A stretch of DNA of 64,000 bases from NCBI GenBank assembly GCA_945862325.1, contig CAMAXZ010000003.1, positions 1 to 64,000 on the forward strand, in the 5' to 3' direction. This document shows positions 1 to 11,784 of this stretch, in pieces. Source of the stretch: Klebsiella pneumoniae (GTDB lineage Bacteria; Myxococcota_A; UBA796; SXON01). The translations under genes and the position numbers were made by a program. Position 1 is the stretch's first letter. Each line of letters starts with the position of its first letter. Under the pieces are notes generated by a model, which saw nothing but the letters and a program-made list of their open reading frames with translations, did not search any database and was not told where the DNA came from.

Positions 1-1
1 G

Positions 2-436
2 CCCGGCGGCGGGCCGGGGCCGCGTTCCGGGGGTGGGCCGCGCGGCGCGAGCCAGGCGCTGACGCGCGACGCGGCGCTCGCCGCCGCGTGCGCTCCCGAC
101 ACCACGGGGGATCCGAGCAGGTTCGACTTGGATCGTTCGGTTCCGTGCGGCGCCGCGACCTGTCGCGCGTGCGCGATCGCCGCGGCGCGCGCCGTCGTCG
201 AGGGGTGTGGGCGAGGGCCGCGGGCGGCGACGTGTGTGGCGCGCGCGCTCGAGGGCGTGGACGACGCGACGACCCGCGCCGGTCTCGCCTACGGCGCGGG
301 GCTGTACACGGCGTCGCCCGTGGCCGTGGGCGCGGTGGGCGCGCTCGACCCCGTCGCCTACGCCGCGGGCGCGGCGTCCCTCGCCGCCGGCCTGGACCGC
401 CCCCCGGGGGCGGCGGAGTTCACGCGCGAGCGCTGA
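2..436 (+). CDS. C-terminal part of an uncharacterised protein, truncated at the window edge
   Basis: Frame is open from base 2 to the stop at 434-436; Ala-rich C-terminus; no recognised family. Confidence 0.55.
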   Translation, partial: PGGGPGPRSGGGPRGASQALTRDAALAAACAPDTTGDPSRFDLDRSVPCGAATCRACAIAAARAVVEGCGRGPRAATCVARALEGVDDATTRAGLAYGAGLYTASPVAVGAVGALDPVAYAAGAASLAAGLDRPPGAAEFTRER

Positions 437-442
437 CGCCGG

Positions 443-1114
443 TCAGTGGCCGTGCGGCGCGTGCTCGCCCACCGCATGCCCGTCCACCGCGGGGACCTCG
501 GCGGCGAGCGGCGCTTCGGCCGCCGCGGACGCCGCGACCTCCGCGGCCTCCGCCTCCACCCTCCGGCGCACCTCCGCGTCGGCCTCGACCATCGGCGCCA
601 GGCGCGCGAGCCCCTTCTCGAAGTCCTTGCCGAGCATCGACTCCATGTCGAAGAGCAGCCCGAAGGCCCGGCCCGCGAAGTCCTGCTCCGACGTGAACGC
701 CCACGTGACGCGCGACCCGTCGCCTTCGGCGGTGATGAGCATCGTCACGGTGGCGTTCGACGCGAAGGGCTCGATGAAGGCGAGGTCCCACACGACGCGG
801 CTGTCGGGCGTCGTCTCACGGATGGTCATCTTGCCGCGCCCGACCGTGTCGTTGCCCTGCCACTCGTACCAGGCGCCCACGCCGGACCGCGGCTCGGAGA
901 AGGTCACCTTCTGGTCGGGATCGAGGTCCTTCCAGGGGTTCCACTTCATCCAGCCGTCGAAGTCGTTGGCGTAGGGGTACACGTCCGACGGCTTCGCCGC
1001 CACCGTGACCGACCGCTCGGTCGCGAGGGTAGAGGGCCGGACGGCGACCACGCCGGCGAAGCCGCCGATGGCGAGGAGGGCGACGGCGCCGATTCCGAGG
1101 AGGAGCTTTCGCAT
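443..1114 (-). CDS. SRPBCC/polyketide-cyclase-like protein with N-terminal TM segment
   Basis: MRKLLLGIGAVALLAIGGFAG anchor, then TLATERSVTVAAKPSDVYPYANDFDGWMKWNPWKDLDP typical of SRPBCC proteins. Confidence 0.8.
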   Translation of the reverse strand: MRKLLLGIGAVALLAIGGFAGVVAVRPSTLATERSVTVAAKPSDVYPYANDFDGWMKWNPWKDLDPDQKVTFSEPRSGVGAWYEWQGNDTVGRGKMTIRETTPDSRVVWDLAFIEPFASNATVTMLITAEGDGSRVTWAFTSEQDFAGRAFGLLFDMESMLGKDFEKGLARLAPMVEADAEVRRRVEAEAAEVAASAAAEAPLAAEVPAVDGHAVGEHAPHGH

Positions 1115-1187
1115 GGACCGCCCGTGGGGAGCGCGGCCTATGCAGGGCCGGGTGTCCGCGGCAAGGCCCCTGCGATAGTCCGTGGCG

Positions 1188-1670
1188 ATGAACGAGCCCG
1201 AGCGCGGCGTCCCCGAGATCGAGACCCTGGCCACGCTCGAGCGCCTCTGGGCCCTCGATCACGGTCTTCAAGCGGTGTCACGCTCGATGTTGTCGCGGTT
1301 CGGCGTCACCGCGCCGCAGCGCTTCGTCATCCGCCTCATCGGGCGGGATCCGGGGCTGACCGCGGGCACCCTCGCGCGGCGCCTCCACGACCACCCGAGC
1401 ACCCTCACCGCCACGCTCAAGCGCCTCGTCGAGCAGGGCCTCGTGGTGCGCCTCGCCGATGAAGCCGACCTCCGCCGCGTGCGCCTGACCCTCTCCGACG
1501 CCGGGCGCGCGGTCGACTCCACCTCCGACGGCACGGTGGAGTCTGCGCTCCGCGCGGCGCTCGCGCGGATGAGCGAGGACGAAGCGTCGGCCTTCCGGGC
1601 GGCGCTCGGCCGGGTCGCCGAAGAGCTCGAACGAACGGCCGCGCTGTCGCGGGAGCGCGGCCAGGATTGA
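1188..1670 (+). CDS. MarR-family transcriptional regulator
   Basis: LTAGTLARRLHDHPSTLTATLKRLVEQGLVVRLADEADLRRVRLTLSDAGR wHTH motif; start 1182 or 1188. Confidence 0.88.
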   Translation: MNEPERGVPEIETLATLERLWALDHGLQAVSRSMLSRFGVTAPQRFVIRLIGRDPGLTAGTLARRLHDHPSTLTATLKRLVEQGLVVRLADEADLRRVRLTLSDAGRAVDSTSDGTVESALRAALARMSEDEASAFRAALGRVAEELERTAALSRERGQD

Positions 1671-1717
1671 CGGGTGCAGTTGCGCCGTCGCGGCGTTCGG
1701 CGTAGCGGGCGCGCCTC

Positions 1718-3115
1718 GTGACCGTGCTCCTCCTCACGCTCGGCGCCCTCGCGGTGGCGCCGGCGATCGACGCCGCGCTGCGCGGGCGCGCCGCGGCGGA
1801 GGGCTTCGCCGACGGCGTGTTGATCGTCTTCGTGCCTGGGCTTTTGCTGCTGCACGTCCTGCCCGAGGCCGTGCACGTCGTCGGTTGGCCCGCGGCGGTC
1901 GGGATGTTGGGTGGCCTCCTGATCGCCAACCTCGGCGAACGCTGGCACGACGACGGCGGCCCGTCGTCGGCGTCGGGCCCGCTCGCGGTGGTGGCCCTGC
2001 TCGTCCATTGTGTCACCGACGGCGTCGCGCTCGCCCTGCCGGACGGCCACGGCGCCCCCCTGGCGTGGGCGGTGGCGCTGCACTCGCTGCCCGTCGGGCT
2101 CACCACCTGGCGCGTGTCCCGTCGGCGTGCATCGGTGCGGGCGTCGGTCGCCCTGCTTCTCGCGTGTGTGGTCGCCACGGCGGCCGGCTGGCTGGCGGCG
2201 GTGCCGCTCCGGACGTTCGTGCCGGCGGAGGGGATCGCGTTCGTGCAGGCCGTCGTGGCGGGGGCGCTCCTGCACGTCGTCGGGCACGTCGGTCGCGGCG
2301 CGCCCGCGCCCGCCACCGGCGTCGGGGCGCTCGTCGGCCTCGCGCTCGCGGGGGCCGTGTCGTCCATCGAGCCCCAGGGGGTCGCGCACCTCGGGGCGAG
2401 CGCGGTGTTCCTCGGCACGTTCCTCCACGTCGCGCCGTGGCTCCTCGCCGGCCACCTCGGGATGGCGGCGGCCGCGCGTGTCGCGCCACCGGGCGCCGCG
2501 GGCCCGTCGGGGGTCATCGGCCGCGCCGCGCCCGCCTTCCTCGTGGCGGTGGCGCTGGTGGGACCGTTGCCCGCGGCGGTGGGGGCGCTCGTCGCCGCGG
2601 GGGTGTGGCTGGCGGTCGGCCGCGGCGGCGCCGCGCCCACGCACGATCCGCACGCGCGGGCCGCCTTGGGCGCGCTCACCGGCCTCGGGCTCGCCGGGCT
2701 CCTGCAAAGCGTGCTTCCCCCATCGATCCTCGCGGGTCCCGGCTGGGTGGGCGTGGCGGTGGTCGCGCTCGTCGGGGGCCTCGTGTGGTTGCCGCCGATC
2801 GCGGCCTTGCCCGTTGCGATCACCCTGGTCGACAAGGGCGCGTCCGCCGGCGCCGGCGCCGCGCTCGTGGTGGCCGGCCTCGTGCCGGGCGTCGGCACGG
2901 TCTCGCGGTCACTGCGGATCTTCCTCGGGGTCGCCGTGGGCATCGTCGTGTTCCGGTTCGTCCCGGACGAGGCGCTGGACGCGCTCCCCGCCTCTTTCGA
3001 GGCGCCTGGGCCCATCGCGGCCGCCGCCGGCGCCGTGCTCGCCGCGCTCTACGCGGTGGGGCTCGTACGTGTGGGGGTCGACGGGGCGCGCGCGGCCCTG
3101 CGCGCGCGGCAGTAG
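1718..3115 (+). CDS. Polytopic membrane protein; N-terminal half ZIP-like, C-terminal half permease (ArsP/UPF0718)-like
   Basis: Multiple TM segments; HVLPEAVH, VHCVTDGVALAL, ALHSLPVGLT motifs; later PIAALPVAITLVDKGASAGAGAALVVAGLVPG. Confidence 0.6.
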   Translation: MTVLLLTLGALAVAPAIDAALRGRAAAEGFADGVLIVFVPGLLLLHVLPEAVHVVGWPAAVGMLGGLLIANLGERWHDDGGPSSASGPLAVVALLVHCVTDGVALALPDGHGAPLAWAVALHSLPVGLTTWRVSRRRASVRASVALLLACVVATAAGWLAAVPLRTFVPAEGIAFVQAVVAGALLHVVGHVGRGAPAPATGVGALVGLALAGAVSSIEPQGVAHLGASAVFLGTFLHVAPWLLAGHLGMAAAARVAPPGAAGPSGVIGRAAPAFLVAVALVGPLPAAVGALVAAGVWLAVGRGGAAPTHDPHARAALGALTGLGLAGLLQSVLPPSILAGPGWVGVAVVALVGGLVWLPPIAALPVAITLVDKGASAGAGAALVVAGLVPGVGTVSRSLRIFLGVAVGIVVFRFVPDEALDALPASFEAPGPIAAAAGAVLAALYAVGLVRVGVDGARAALRARQ

Positions 3116-3158
3116 TGCCCGCGGGCGGGCTCTGGTAGCCTCCGCGCCCGAGGTACCC

Positions 3159-4091
3159 ATGCGCAACCTGCTGGTCATCCCCGTCGTGCTCGTGGCCGCG
3201 CTCGCGTGGCGCAACCCCGTCGACATGCTGATTCGTGGCAAGTGGGTGCGCCACTTCGACACCGGCAAGGGCGAGGCCACGTCGACGCTCTGCATCCCCG
3301 CGGAGTCCCCGGCGGAGATCGACGGGTTCCGAGGCGACCTGCCGGCGCGCGTGCGTGCGATGCACGAGGCCGGCGCGACCGTCGTGGCGATCGACCTCGA
3401 TCTCTCGGCGCCCCACGCGAGCGACGCCGCCCTGCGTGACGCCGCCGCCACCGGCAAGACCCTGTTCGCGCGCAGCGCGGGAGCGTCGGCGTTCGCCGAG
3501 CCGAGCGGGCTTCGCGAGATGGAGTCGACGTGGTTCCTGCCGATGGTGCTCGGGGCGGTCGTCGCCTCGGACACGGGGGTGCCTCTCGCCGCGGCGGCCC
3601 TCGCCGCCCACCTCGGCACCGAAGCGACCCCGCAGGCCGGCGGTTCGGCGCGGATCGGGGACTTCCTGGCGTACGCCGACGGTCATCTCATGCCGTTCAT
3701 GCCGTACGAGGTCCCGTTCATCCACTGGACGGACACCGCGACGTGGTCGACCGCGAAGGGGCGCATCGTGTTCGTCGGCGCGTGCAAGGCCGACCGTGAG
3801 CTGACCCGCTTCGGACGCCAGCCCGGGGCCGTCGCCCACGGCGAGCTCGTCGAGACCTGGCGCGACGCGCGGCGCCCGAAGCAGGCCCACGAGCTCGTCG
3901 ACGTCGGGGTCGCGATGTTCGTGTACGCGGCCGGCCTGCTCGCGCGGATCCGCGCCGGGCTCGGCGGCGCGGCGGCCGTGGGCGCTGTGGCGATCCTCAC
4001 GTCCCTCGGCGTGGCCCTCACGGGGTACTGGCCGGGCCTCTCCGGGCTGCTCGTCGCGACGATCATGGCGATCGTGGTGCCGAAAAAGTGA
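3159..4091 (+). CDS. CHASE2-like sensor-domain protein with C-terminal TM segments
   Basis: MRNLLVIPVVLVAALAW signal; VRAMHEAGATVVAIDLDLSAPHASDAAL; KGRIVFVGACKADRE; C-terminal hydrophobic hairpin. Confidence 0.55.
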   Translation: MRNLLVIPVVLVAALAWRNPVDMLIRGKWVRHFDTGKGEATSTLCIPAESPAEIDGFRGDLPARVRAMHEAGATVVAIDLDLSAPHASDAALRDAAATGKTLFARSAGASAFAEPSGLREMESTWFLPMVLGAVVASDTGVPLAAAALAAHLGTEATPQAGGSARIGDFLAYADGHLMPFMPYEVPFIHWTDTATWSTAKGRIVFVGACKADRELTRFGRQPGAVAHGELVETWRDARRPKQAHELVDVGVAMFVYAAGLLARIRAGLGGAAAVGAVAILTSLGVALTGYWPGLSGLLVATIMAIVVPKK

Positions 4092-4141
4092 CACGCCGCT
4101 CGGGGGAGGACGGCCGCGTCGACCTCGTGTAGCATCGGCGG

Positions 4142-5128
<987 letters not shown>

Positions 5129-5149
5129 CGCGCGCGGATACACCTTTTC

Positions 5150-6121
5150 GTGTCGAGCGTGGGCGGGGTCGCCCACACTTGGACATACTGGCGCGGCGTG
5201 CTGTTCCTGCCGGTCCTGACCGCCGCCCTCGCTGCGCCGAAGCTCGTGCTCCCTCCGTCCGAAGCGCCGGCGGATTGGGTCGAGGTGGCCGCGCTGACCG
5301 GCTTCGCCTTCGACGGAGAAGCGGGCCGCGGAGCGGAGCTCGTGGCGGGCGCGTCGGTGTGGACCCTGCGCGTGCACGCCGAAGACGGGCGGGTTCGCGA
5401 GGCGACGATCCCGCCGCCGCGCACGGCCGGGCAGCGCGAAGATGCCCTGTGGCTCGCGTCGAGCCTGCTCCGCGCGGTGGAGGTCGAGCCGTCGCCACGG
5501 GTCACCGCGCCGCCGACGTCCGCGGCGCGCACCGTTCGGCCGGCCCCGGCGCCGGCCCCCGCACCGCCGCCCGCGCCCGCTCCGACCCCGGAGCCCCCGC
5601 CGCCCCCCCCCACGCTCGAGCCGGCTCCGCCCGAGCCGCCGGATCGCCGTGGGCTGATCCTGGTCGCGTCGGCGTCGGTGGAAGCGCGCCCGGACCACAG
5701 CGTCGGCGCCGCCTTCGAGGTGGGCGCGCGCGTCGATCTCGGCCCGTTGGCGCCCGGCCTCGCCGTGTCGGTGACGACGCCGACCCGCCTGCTCGGGGCG
5801 CGGACCGCCGACGTCCGGCTGTCGGCGGTGGACCTCGTGGGCGGGCTCTGGGCCGACGCCGGCGGCTGGGGCCTCGGTGGCCTGGCCGGCGCCTCGTGGC
5901 GTGACGTGCGCGCCGACGGCGTGATGCTCGGGTCGACCGTCGTCCCCACTTTCGGTGGCGAGGTCGGGCGGGTGGTTCCCGCGGGCCCGTTCGACGTCGA
6001 GCCGTCCCTGCGGCTCCAGGTCGACACACGCGCGCTCGACGTGGTGTCCGCGGTGGACGGTCCCTCGCGCGTCGGCGACTGGAGCCTTCGCGCGCGATTG
6101 GGAATTCGCTTCCGACCGTGA
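5150..6121 (+). CDS. Exported Pro-rich protein with possible outer-membrane C-terminal domain
   Basis: Signal-like N-terminus, PAPAPAPPPAPAPTPEPPPPPP linker, alternating C-terminus ending RARLGIRFRP. Confidence 0.5.
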   Translation: MSSVGGVAHTWTYWRGVLFLPVLTAALAAPKLVLPPSEAPADWVEVAALTGFAFDGEAGRGAELVAGASVWTLRVHAEDGRVREATIPPPRTAGQREDALWLASSLLRAVEVEPSPRVTAPPTSAARTVRPAPAPAPAPPPAPAPTPEPPPPPPTLEPAPPEPPDRRGLILVASASVEARPDHSVGAAFEVGARVDLGPLAPGLAVSVTTPTRLLGARTADVRLSAVDLVGGLWADAGGWGLGGLAGASWRDVRADGVMLGSTVVPTFGGEVGRVVPAGPFDVEPSLRLQVDTRALDVVSAVDGPSRVGDWSLRARLGIRFRP

Positions 6122-6156
6122 TCCACGATTGCTCGAGCGGGCATTGAGGGGGGGAC

Positions 6157-6699
6157 ATGGAAGTCGGATCGCTCGCGATGGACCCCTCCTCGGAAGCCGA
6201 TCGCTTCGCCGCGTCCTGGTTGCCCGTCGTCCTGCGGTGGTGCCGCCACCTCGGCGGGCCGAAGGTCGATGCGGAAGACGCCGCTCACGACGTCATGATG
6301 GTCGCCTTGCGCCGCGCGGATCGCATCGAGCCCGGGCGCGCCGCGGCGTGGCTGTTCGGCGTCACGCGGCGGGTGCTCGCCCGCCACCGCCGCACCGCGT
6401 GGGTACGGCGCTGGTTGCCCGGTGCGAGCGTGCCCGACCGCCCCGATCCGGGCCTCGGCCCCGCCCGGCTCGCGGCGGTGTCGGTGCTCGGCCGTGAGAT
6501 CGAGCGCATCCTCGACACGCTCCCCGACGGGGAGCGCGAGGTGCTCGTGCTCTGCCTCGTCGACGATCGCTCCGACCGCGAGGCGGCGGAGATGCTGGGA
6601 TTGCCCCACGGAACAGTGAAGAGTCGGCTGCGACGCGGCCGCGCGCGCTTCCTGGCGGCCGCGCAAGCGGCGGGCTTGGAGCCGGAGGAGGACGCATGA
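6157..6699 (+). CDS. ECF-type RNA polymerase sigma factor
   Basis: DAEDAAHDVMMVALRRADRIEPGRAAAWLFGVTRRVLARHRR and GEREVLVLCLVDDRSDREAAEMLGLPHGTVKSRLRRGR (regions 2 and 4). Confidence 0.92.
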   Translation: MEVGSLAMDPSSEADRFAASWLPVVLRWCRHLGGPKVDAEDAAHDVMMVALRRADRIEPGRAAAWLFGVTRRVLARHRRTAWVRRWLPGASVPDRPDPGLGPARLAAVSVLGREIERILDTLPDGEREVLVLCLVDDRSDREAAEMLGLPHGTVKSRLRRGRARFLAAAQAAGLEPEEDA

Positions 6700-7546
6700 C
6701 CGAAGAACAAGAGGCGCGCGACAACGCGCGCGCACGCGCGCTGCTCTCCCGCATTCCCGGCCCGGACGTCGGGTCCGTCGCGCGCGTGCGCAACCGCCTC
6801 CGGCGCGCCGCCCCGGCGCGTCCGCTCGCGGTGGCGTTCTCCGCGGCCGCGTTCGGGGCGCTCGCCGCGTCGCTCGCGTGGTTCGTCGTGCCGCTCGTCC
6901 GCCCGGCAAGCCCGCCCGAAGCCCAGCCCGCGGTCGCCGAGTCGCCCCTCGGCCTCGAGCTCGAGGCGTCGGGCGTGCTCCGGCCCGCCAAGGGCCTCGC
7001 GCTGCGCATGGACGGGCGCGGCACCGTGGGCGGCACCACGCGCCGCCCGGAGATCCAGCTCGATTCTGGGTCGGTGGTGGTCGAGGTCGAGCCCGACGCG
7101 GGGCTCGACGTGGCGGTGCGCACCCGCGAGGCGGAGGTGCGGGTCGTGGGTACGGGCTTCACCGTAGCGCGCGATGTGTACGGCACCGCCGTGAAGGTGC
7201 GTCACGGACGGGTCATCGTCCGCTGCGACGACCGGGACACCGCCGAGGTGACCGACGGCGGCTCGCGTCTGTGCCTCCCTCGTTCCGCCGGCGGCATGCT
7301 CGGGCGCGCGCGCGCGCTCGAAGATGCGGCGGCCCCGGCGTCGGAGGTCCTCGCCGCCGCCGAGCGCGGGCTCGCCTTCGGCGACGGCCCGGCCCCGTTG
7401 CTCGACGAGCTCGAGAGCACCCGCATCCGCGCGTTGTACGCCGCTGGCCGCCGCGTCGAGGCCATCGAGGCGGGCGAGCGCTATCTCGCGCGGCCGGACG
7501 GCCTGCGCCGCGACGAGGTGGCGCGCCTCGTCGCCGCGGGCGCGCT

Positions 7547-7550
<4 letters not shown>
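6696..7550 (+). CDS. FecR-domain membrane protein, putative anti-sigma/regulator
   Basis: Overlaps sigma gene by 4 bp; single TM; EIQLDSGSVVVEVEPDAGLDVAVRTREAEVRVVGTGFTVARD typical of FecR. Confidence 0.8.
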
Positions 7551-8077
<527 letters not shown>

Positions 8078-8093
8078 ACGTCGCCGGGGGCGT

Positions 8094-9005
8094 TCACGGC
8101 CGCGCGATGCGCCCCAGGAACGGGGGCGCGGGGAGTGGGCAGGTGTCGCACCAGAGGGCGACGAGCCACGTCCCCTCGGCGTCGAAGCCCGGGAACGCGC
8201 CGCCGTCGGCGTCCGTCGCCGCCGCGAGGTCCACCTCGGTCTCCGACCACGCGTCGACCGCCCACGAGGCTTCGGCGAGCGTCGCGTAGTCGAGCAGCGC
8301 GGCCTCGATCGCCTCGATCGACTCGTCGAAGCGGGCGATCTCCAGGCGCTGCACGTCACGGGAGTCGATGGCGTCGCCGAGCCCGTCGCGGGTCAACGTG
8401 TCCCACCGGACGCGCGTCTCCCCGTCGGGGACGCGCACGGGCTCGGTGGAGGCGAGGTCGACCCCGACCTCCAGCGACGCGCTGTCGGACGTGAGCGCGC
8501 AGCGCGCGGCGCCGGTGGGGGTCGGGCGCACCACCAGGACCATGCCGTTGTCGTCCTCGTGCACGGCGAGCCGCGCCATCCACGTACCCTCGGTGCCGCC
8601 GAAGTATTCGGTGTACGGGAACGGCTGCCCGAGCAGGCCGAGGTCCGCGAAGGTGGCGGAGGTCTGGCCGGGGGTGACGGCGCCCTCCGCGAACGCGCCG
8701 ACGTCCGCGGCCTCGATCGACCCGGTGGCGAGCGCCACGCCGAGCTCGTCCGGGGCGATGTCGCGAAGCCACACGAGCTGCACGGCGCGCACGTCGGCCC
8801 GCGGGTCGATCGTGCGCCCGCGGAGGTCACGCGTGACCTCGCTCCAGTCGATCGTGGCGTTCGAGTACTCCAGCAGCTCCACCTCGGACACCTCGAGGTC
8901 GATCGTGTAGGTGTAGTTGGCCGCGTCGGTCAGCGCGATCGGACCGGCCACTTCGCCCGTGTCGACGTCGGGCGAGGCGGTGCATGCCAGCAGGAGGGTG
9001 ATCAC
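8094..9005 (-). CDS. Putative surface lipoprotein
   Basis: GTG start gives MITLLLACTASPD (Cys8); overlaps downstream end of 9002-10342 gene by 4 bp. Confidence 0.65.
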   Translation of the reverse strand: MITLLLACTASPDVDTGEVAGPIALTDAANYTYTIDLEVSEVELLEYSNATIDWSEVTRDLRGRTIDPRADVRAVQLVWLRDIAPDELGVALATGSIEAADVGAFAEGAVTPGQTSATFADLGLLGQPFPYTEYFGGTEGTWMARLAVHEDDNGMVLVVRPTPTGAARCALTSDSASLEVGVDLASTEPVRVPDGETRVRWDTLTRDGLGDAIDSRDVQRLEIARFDESIEAIEAALLDYATLAEASWAVDAWSETEVDLAAATDADGGAFPGFDAEGTWLVALWCDTCPLPAPPFLGRIARP

Positions 9006-10342
9006 GGCGCTCCCGTGGCGCCGAGCACGGCGGGTACGTGGTGGACGTACCCAAACGCTGTTCCGACGTCGAGATCGGCCTGCCAGACGACCGCGCCGTC
9101 CGCGTCGAGCTCGAACGCGCGGCCCGCGCCGCCCCAGGCCGCGAACGTGCCGTCTCCCTTGGGCGCGACGTTGCCGAAGGTGGGCGTGTAGAGGTCGGAC
9201 TCCGGCGTCCACTCCCAGACCGGCGTGGCCGTCCCCGGCGCGCCTTCGAGGGCGTAGCGCACCAGGCGCGAGTACACGTCGTCGCGAGACGGCTCGCGAT
9301 TGTCGAACACGAAGAACCCGCCCTCGGTCGGCAAGACGGCGTGTTGGCCCGCGAACCCGTCCGTGACCATCACGTCGGAGTCCGGCCCGCCGATGACCAG
9401 CGGCGGGGACTTGGGCGCGAACACGTGCACCGCGCCGAGGTTGTGCAGGCTCACCCAGTAGCGCTCGCCGTCGAACGCGACGGAGTTGGCGTGGGTCCAA
9501 TCGACCAGGTCCGGGTAGAATTCGAGGGACGGGTCGATCGTGTCGAGCGGCACGTGGTCCCACGTCGACCACACGAGGTCGGGCGGCCGTTGTACGTCGA
9601 GGCTCACCTCGAGCAGGACGTCGCCCGCCACGATGTGGCCGTCGACCTCCCGGCTCTCGACGACGAGCACGGCCACCTCGCCGGACGGCAGCTCCACGAA
9701 GTCGTGGTGGGCGAAGGGGATCTGGAGGCGCGTCGTCACGCCGGTCTGGAGCACGGTGCGGACGAGGAAGCTCCGATCGTTGTCCATCGCCGCGGGCTGC
9801 TCGAGCATCAGCACCGAGGTCCCGTCGCGGCTCAGGCGGGCCTGGGTGATCATCGCCCCCGGGGACGCCACGTACCACCAAACGGGCCGGCCGCGCCGGT
9901 CGGCGAGGATCACCGACGGGTTCGTGCTCATCATCGCGGCGAGGACATAGCCGTCGTTCGCGTCGCCCACGGTGTTCAAGCGCGGCAGATCGACCGGAGG
10001 CGCCTCACTTTCGAACACGGCGTCGGCGGAGGTGGCCGTGCCGTCCGCGGTGTCCGACACCGCACGCCAATGCCACGGCTCGCCCGCGGCGAGTCCGGCG
10101 AGCACGACCTCGTGGGTGCGCCCGTCGACGGACGTGGTGCCCTCGACGGTGGTGCCGTAGGTGGTGTCGACGCCGACCTCCACGCGCGCGTCGGCCGGGC
10201 TGTCCGTGGTCCACCGGATGGTGGCCACGTTGCCGATGGCGGCGTCGACTTGGAGCGAGGGGGTGAGCGCCGGCGCTGCGTCGTCGACCGAAGGAGCGTT
10301 GCAGGCGATGGCGAGGACGAGCATGAAGGGGTGTCGCTCCAT
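9002..10342 (-). CDS. Arylsulfotransferase (ASST)-like secreted protein
   Basis: N-terminal fibronectin-like domain; GYVLAAMMSTNPSVILADRRGRPVWWY, AHHDFVELPSGEVAVLV, WTHANSVAFDGERYWVSLHNLGAVHVF. Confidence 0.7.
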   Translation of the reverse strand: MERHPFMLVLAIACNAPSVDDAAPALTPSLQVDAAIGNVATIRWTTDSPADARVEVGVDTTYGTTVEGTTSVDGRTHEVVLAGLAAGEPWHWRAVSDTADGTATSADAVFESEAPPVDLPRLNTVGDANDGYVLAAMMSTNPSVILADRRGRPVWWYVASPGAMITQARLSRDGTSVLMLEQPAAMDNDRSFLVRTVLQTGVTTRLQIPFAHHDFVELPSGEVAVLVVESREVDGHIVAGDVLLEVSLDVQRPPDLVWSTWDHVPLDTIDPSLEFYPDLVDWTHANSVAFDGERYWVSLHNLGAVHVFAPKSPPLVIGGPDSDVMVTDGFAGQHAVLPTEGGFFVFDNREPSRDDVYSRLVRYALEGAPGTATPVWEWTPESDLYTPTFGNVAPKGDGTFAAWGGAGRAFELDADGAVVWQADLDVGTAFGYVHHVPAVLGATGAP

Positions 10343-10391
10343 CCCTACAATGCCCGGGTGACACGGGTCCGGATCGTCTCCGTCGCGTGGT

Positions 10392-11714
10392 TTACGAGGG
10401 GTTGACGAACCGAGACACGCGGCGGCGCCGTCGAACGAGTCCCAACGCCGCCAGGGGGGCGATCCAGCCCGCCTGCGACGTGGCGCCGCACCCGCAGCCG
10501 GGGTCCGATTTGTCGTCCGCGTCGGCGCTGGCGTCGGGGGCCGGTGGCGCGGGGACCCCGTCGATCGACGGCTCCGTCAGGTCGCCCAGGTCCTCGCAGG
10601 CGTCGGTCGCGTCAGGCTCGCACGGCACCTGAAAAGTGTGCTCGAACCGGCGTGTGCTCGCCTGCCCGTCGATCGTCTCGAGGCCGGTGCGCGCGCGCAC
10701 CGTGTACCAGGCGCCTGGGGTGAGGTCGGCGAGGGGGGCGAGCCGCGCCACGCGTGTGTACTCCGGGCCCCACCGACTGTTGGCGGCGGTCGTCGCTACC
10801 ACTGCGCCGTTTGCGTCGACCAGCGTCAGCAGGTCGTCGGTGTAACGAACGCCGACGCCGAACACGACCGTCACCCAACTGTCGGGGCTCGTCGCGTCCG
10901 CCGCCAGCAGTCGGCGCGGCGACTCTGGATACGCGAACACGGCCGCTTCGTCCGCGGTGATCCCCTCGTGAAGGCGCGCCCAGATGGCCTGCTGGTACCG
11001 CATCGTCGGGACGATCTCGCTGCGCAGGCTCCCAGGGATCTCCGTGTCGAGGTAGTGCTCGCGCGTCCACGGGATGATGTCGTCGTAGGTTTCGCCGAGG
11101 CTGCGGGCCACGCCCGGGCCGATCGTGTCGTTGATGTAGAAGGCGGTGACGAGGCCCACCGCGTCGGCGATCACGTCCTCGGTGATGGTCTGCGGGAGCT
11201 CGGCGTAGAGCTCGAGCACGGTCTCGAGCGGGATCCACTCCTTCGGCATGAAGCGGAGGTGCTCGTCCAACGCCAGGAACCCATCGGTGCCCGGGTCCGC
11301 CTCGCCCTGCTCCCGCCCGTCGTGTCGGTTGACCTGGTAGAGGAACAGGGTGTCGAACAGCTCGTCTTGCAGGCCGTGCGACGCGCAGCCCATCAGGAAC
11401 GCCACGCGCTGCTTCGACTCGGTCGTCGTCCAGGGGGGCGGATCGTTCACCCGCATCCACTCGACGTAGTCCTGGATGAACGGCTCCCAGTGCGTGTGCT
11501 CCGCGTAGGCCCGCGACGCTTCCACGTCCATGGCGTAGCCGGTGTCGGTGAACGTCGCGCCGAACAGCAGCGCGTTGAACACCTCCGGTTCGAGGAGGAA
11601 CGCCCGCAGCTCGTCGTCCGGCATGTTCTCGACGGCCCAACCCGTCACGTGGATGTGACCCCACAGGCCGTGCGCGTGCGCGTGCGTGCTCAGGGCGAGG
11701 GCGAGCGCGACCAT
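10392..11714 (-). CDS. Zinc-dependent phospholipase C-like protein with MYXO-CTERM-like sorting tail
   Basis: HGLWGHIHVTGWAVENMPDDELRAFL, MGCASHGLQDELFDTLF His/Asp motifs; C-terminus GCGCGATSQAGWIAPLAALGLVRRRRR. Confidence 0.75.
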   Translation of the reverse strand: MVALALALSTHAHAHGLWGHIHVTGWAVENMPDDELRAFLLEPEVFNALLFGATFTDTGYAMDVEASRAYAEHTHWEPFIQDYVEWMRVNDPPPWTTTESKQRVAFLMGCASHGLQDELFDTLFLYQVNRHDGREQGEADPGTDGFLALDEHLRFMPKEWIPLETVLELYAELPQTITEDVIADAVGLVTAFYINDTIGPGVARSLGETYDDIIPWTREHYLDTEIPGSLRSEIVPTMRYQQAIWARLHEGITADEAAVFAYPESPRRLLAADATSPDSWVTVVFGVGVRYTDDLLTLVDANGAVVATTAANSRWGPEYTRVARLAPLADLTPGAWYTVRARTGLETIDGQASTRRFEHTFQVPCEPDATDACEDLGDLTEPSIDGVPAPPAPDASADADDKSDPGCGCGATSQAGWIAPLAALGLVRRRRRVSRFVNPS

Positions 11715-11784
11715 TGGGGCCTCCGGGGCGGGCGGAGGCTACCACGGGCGGGGCGCCAGCCGCGCCCCGCCCGCGCGCGACGCG

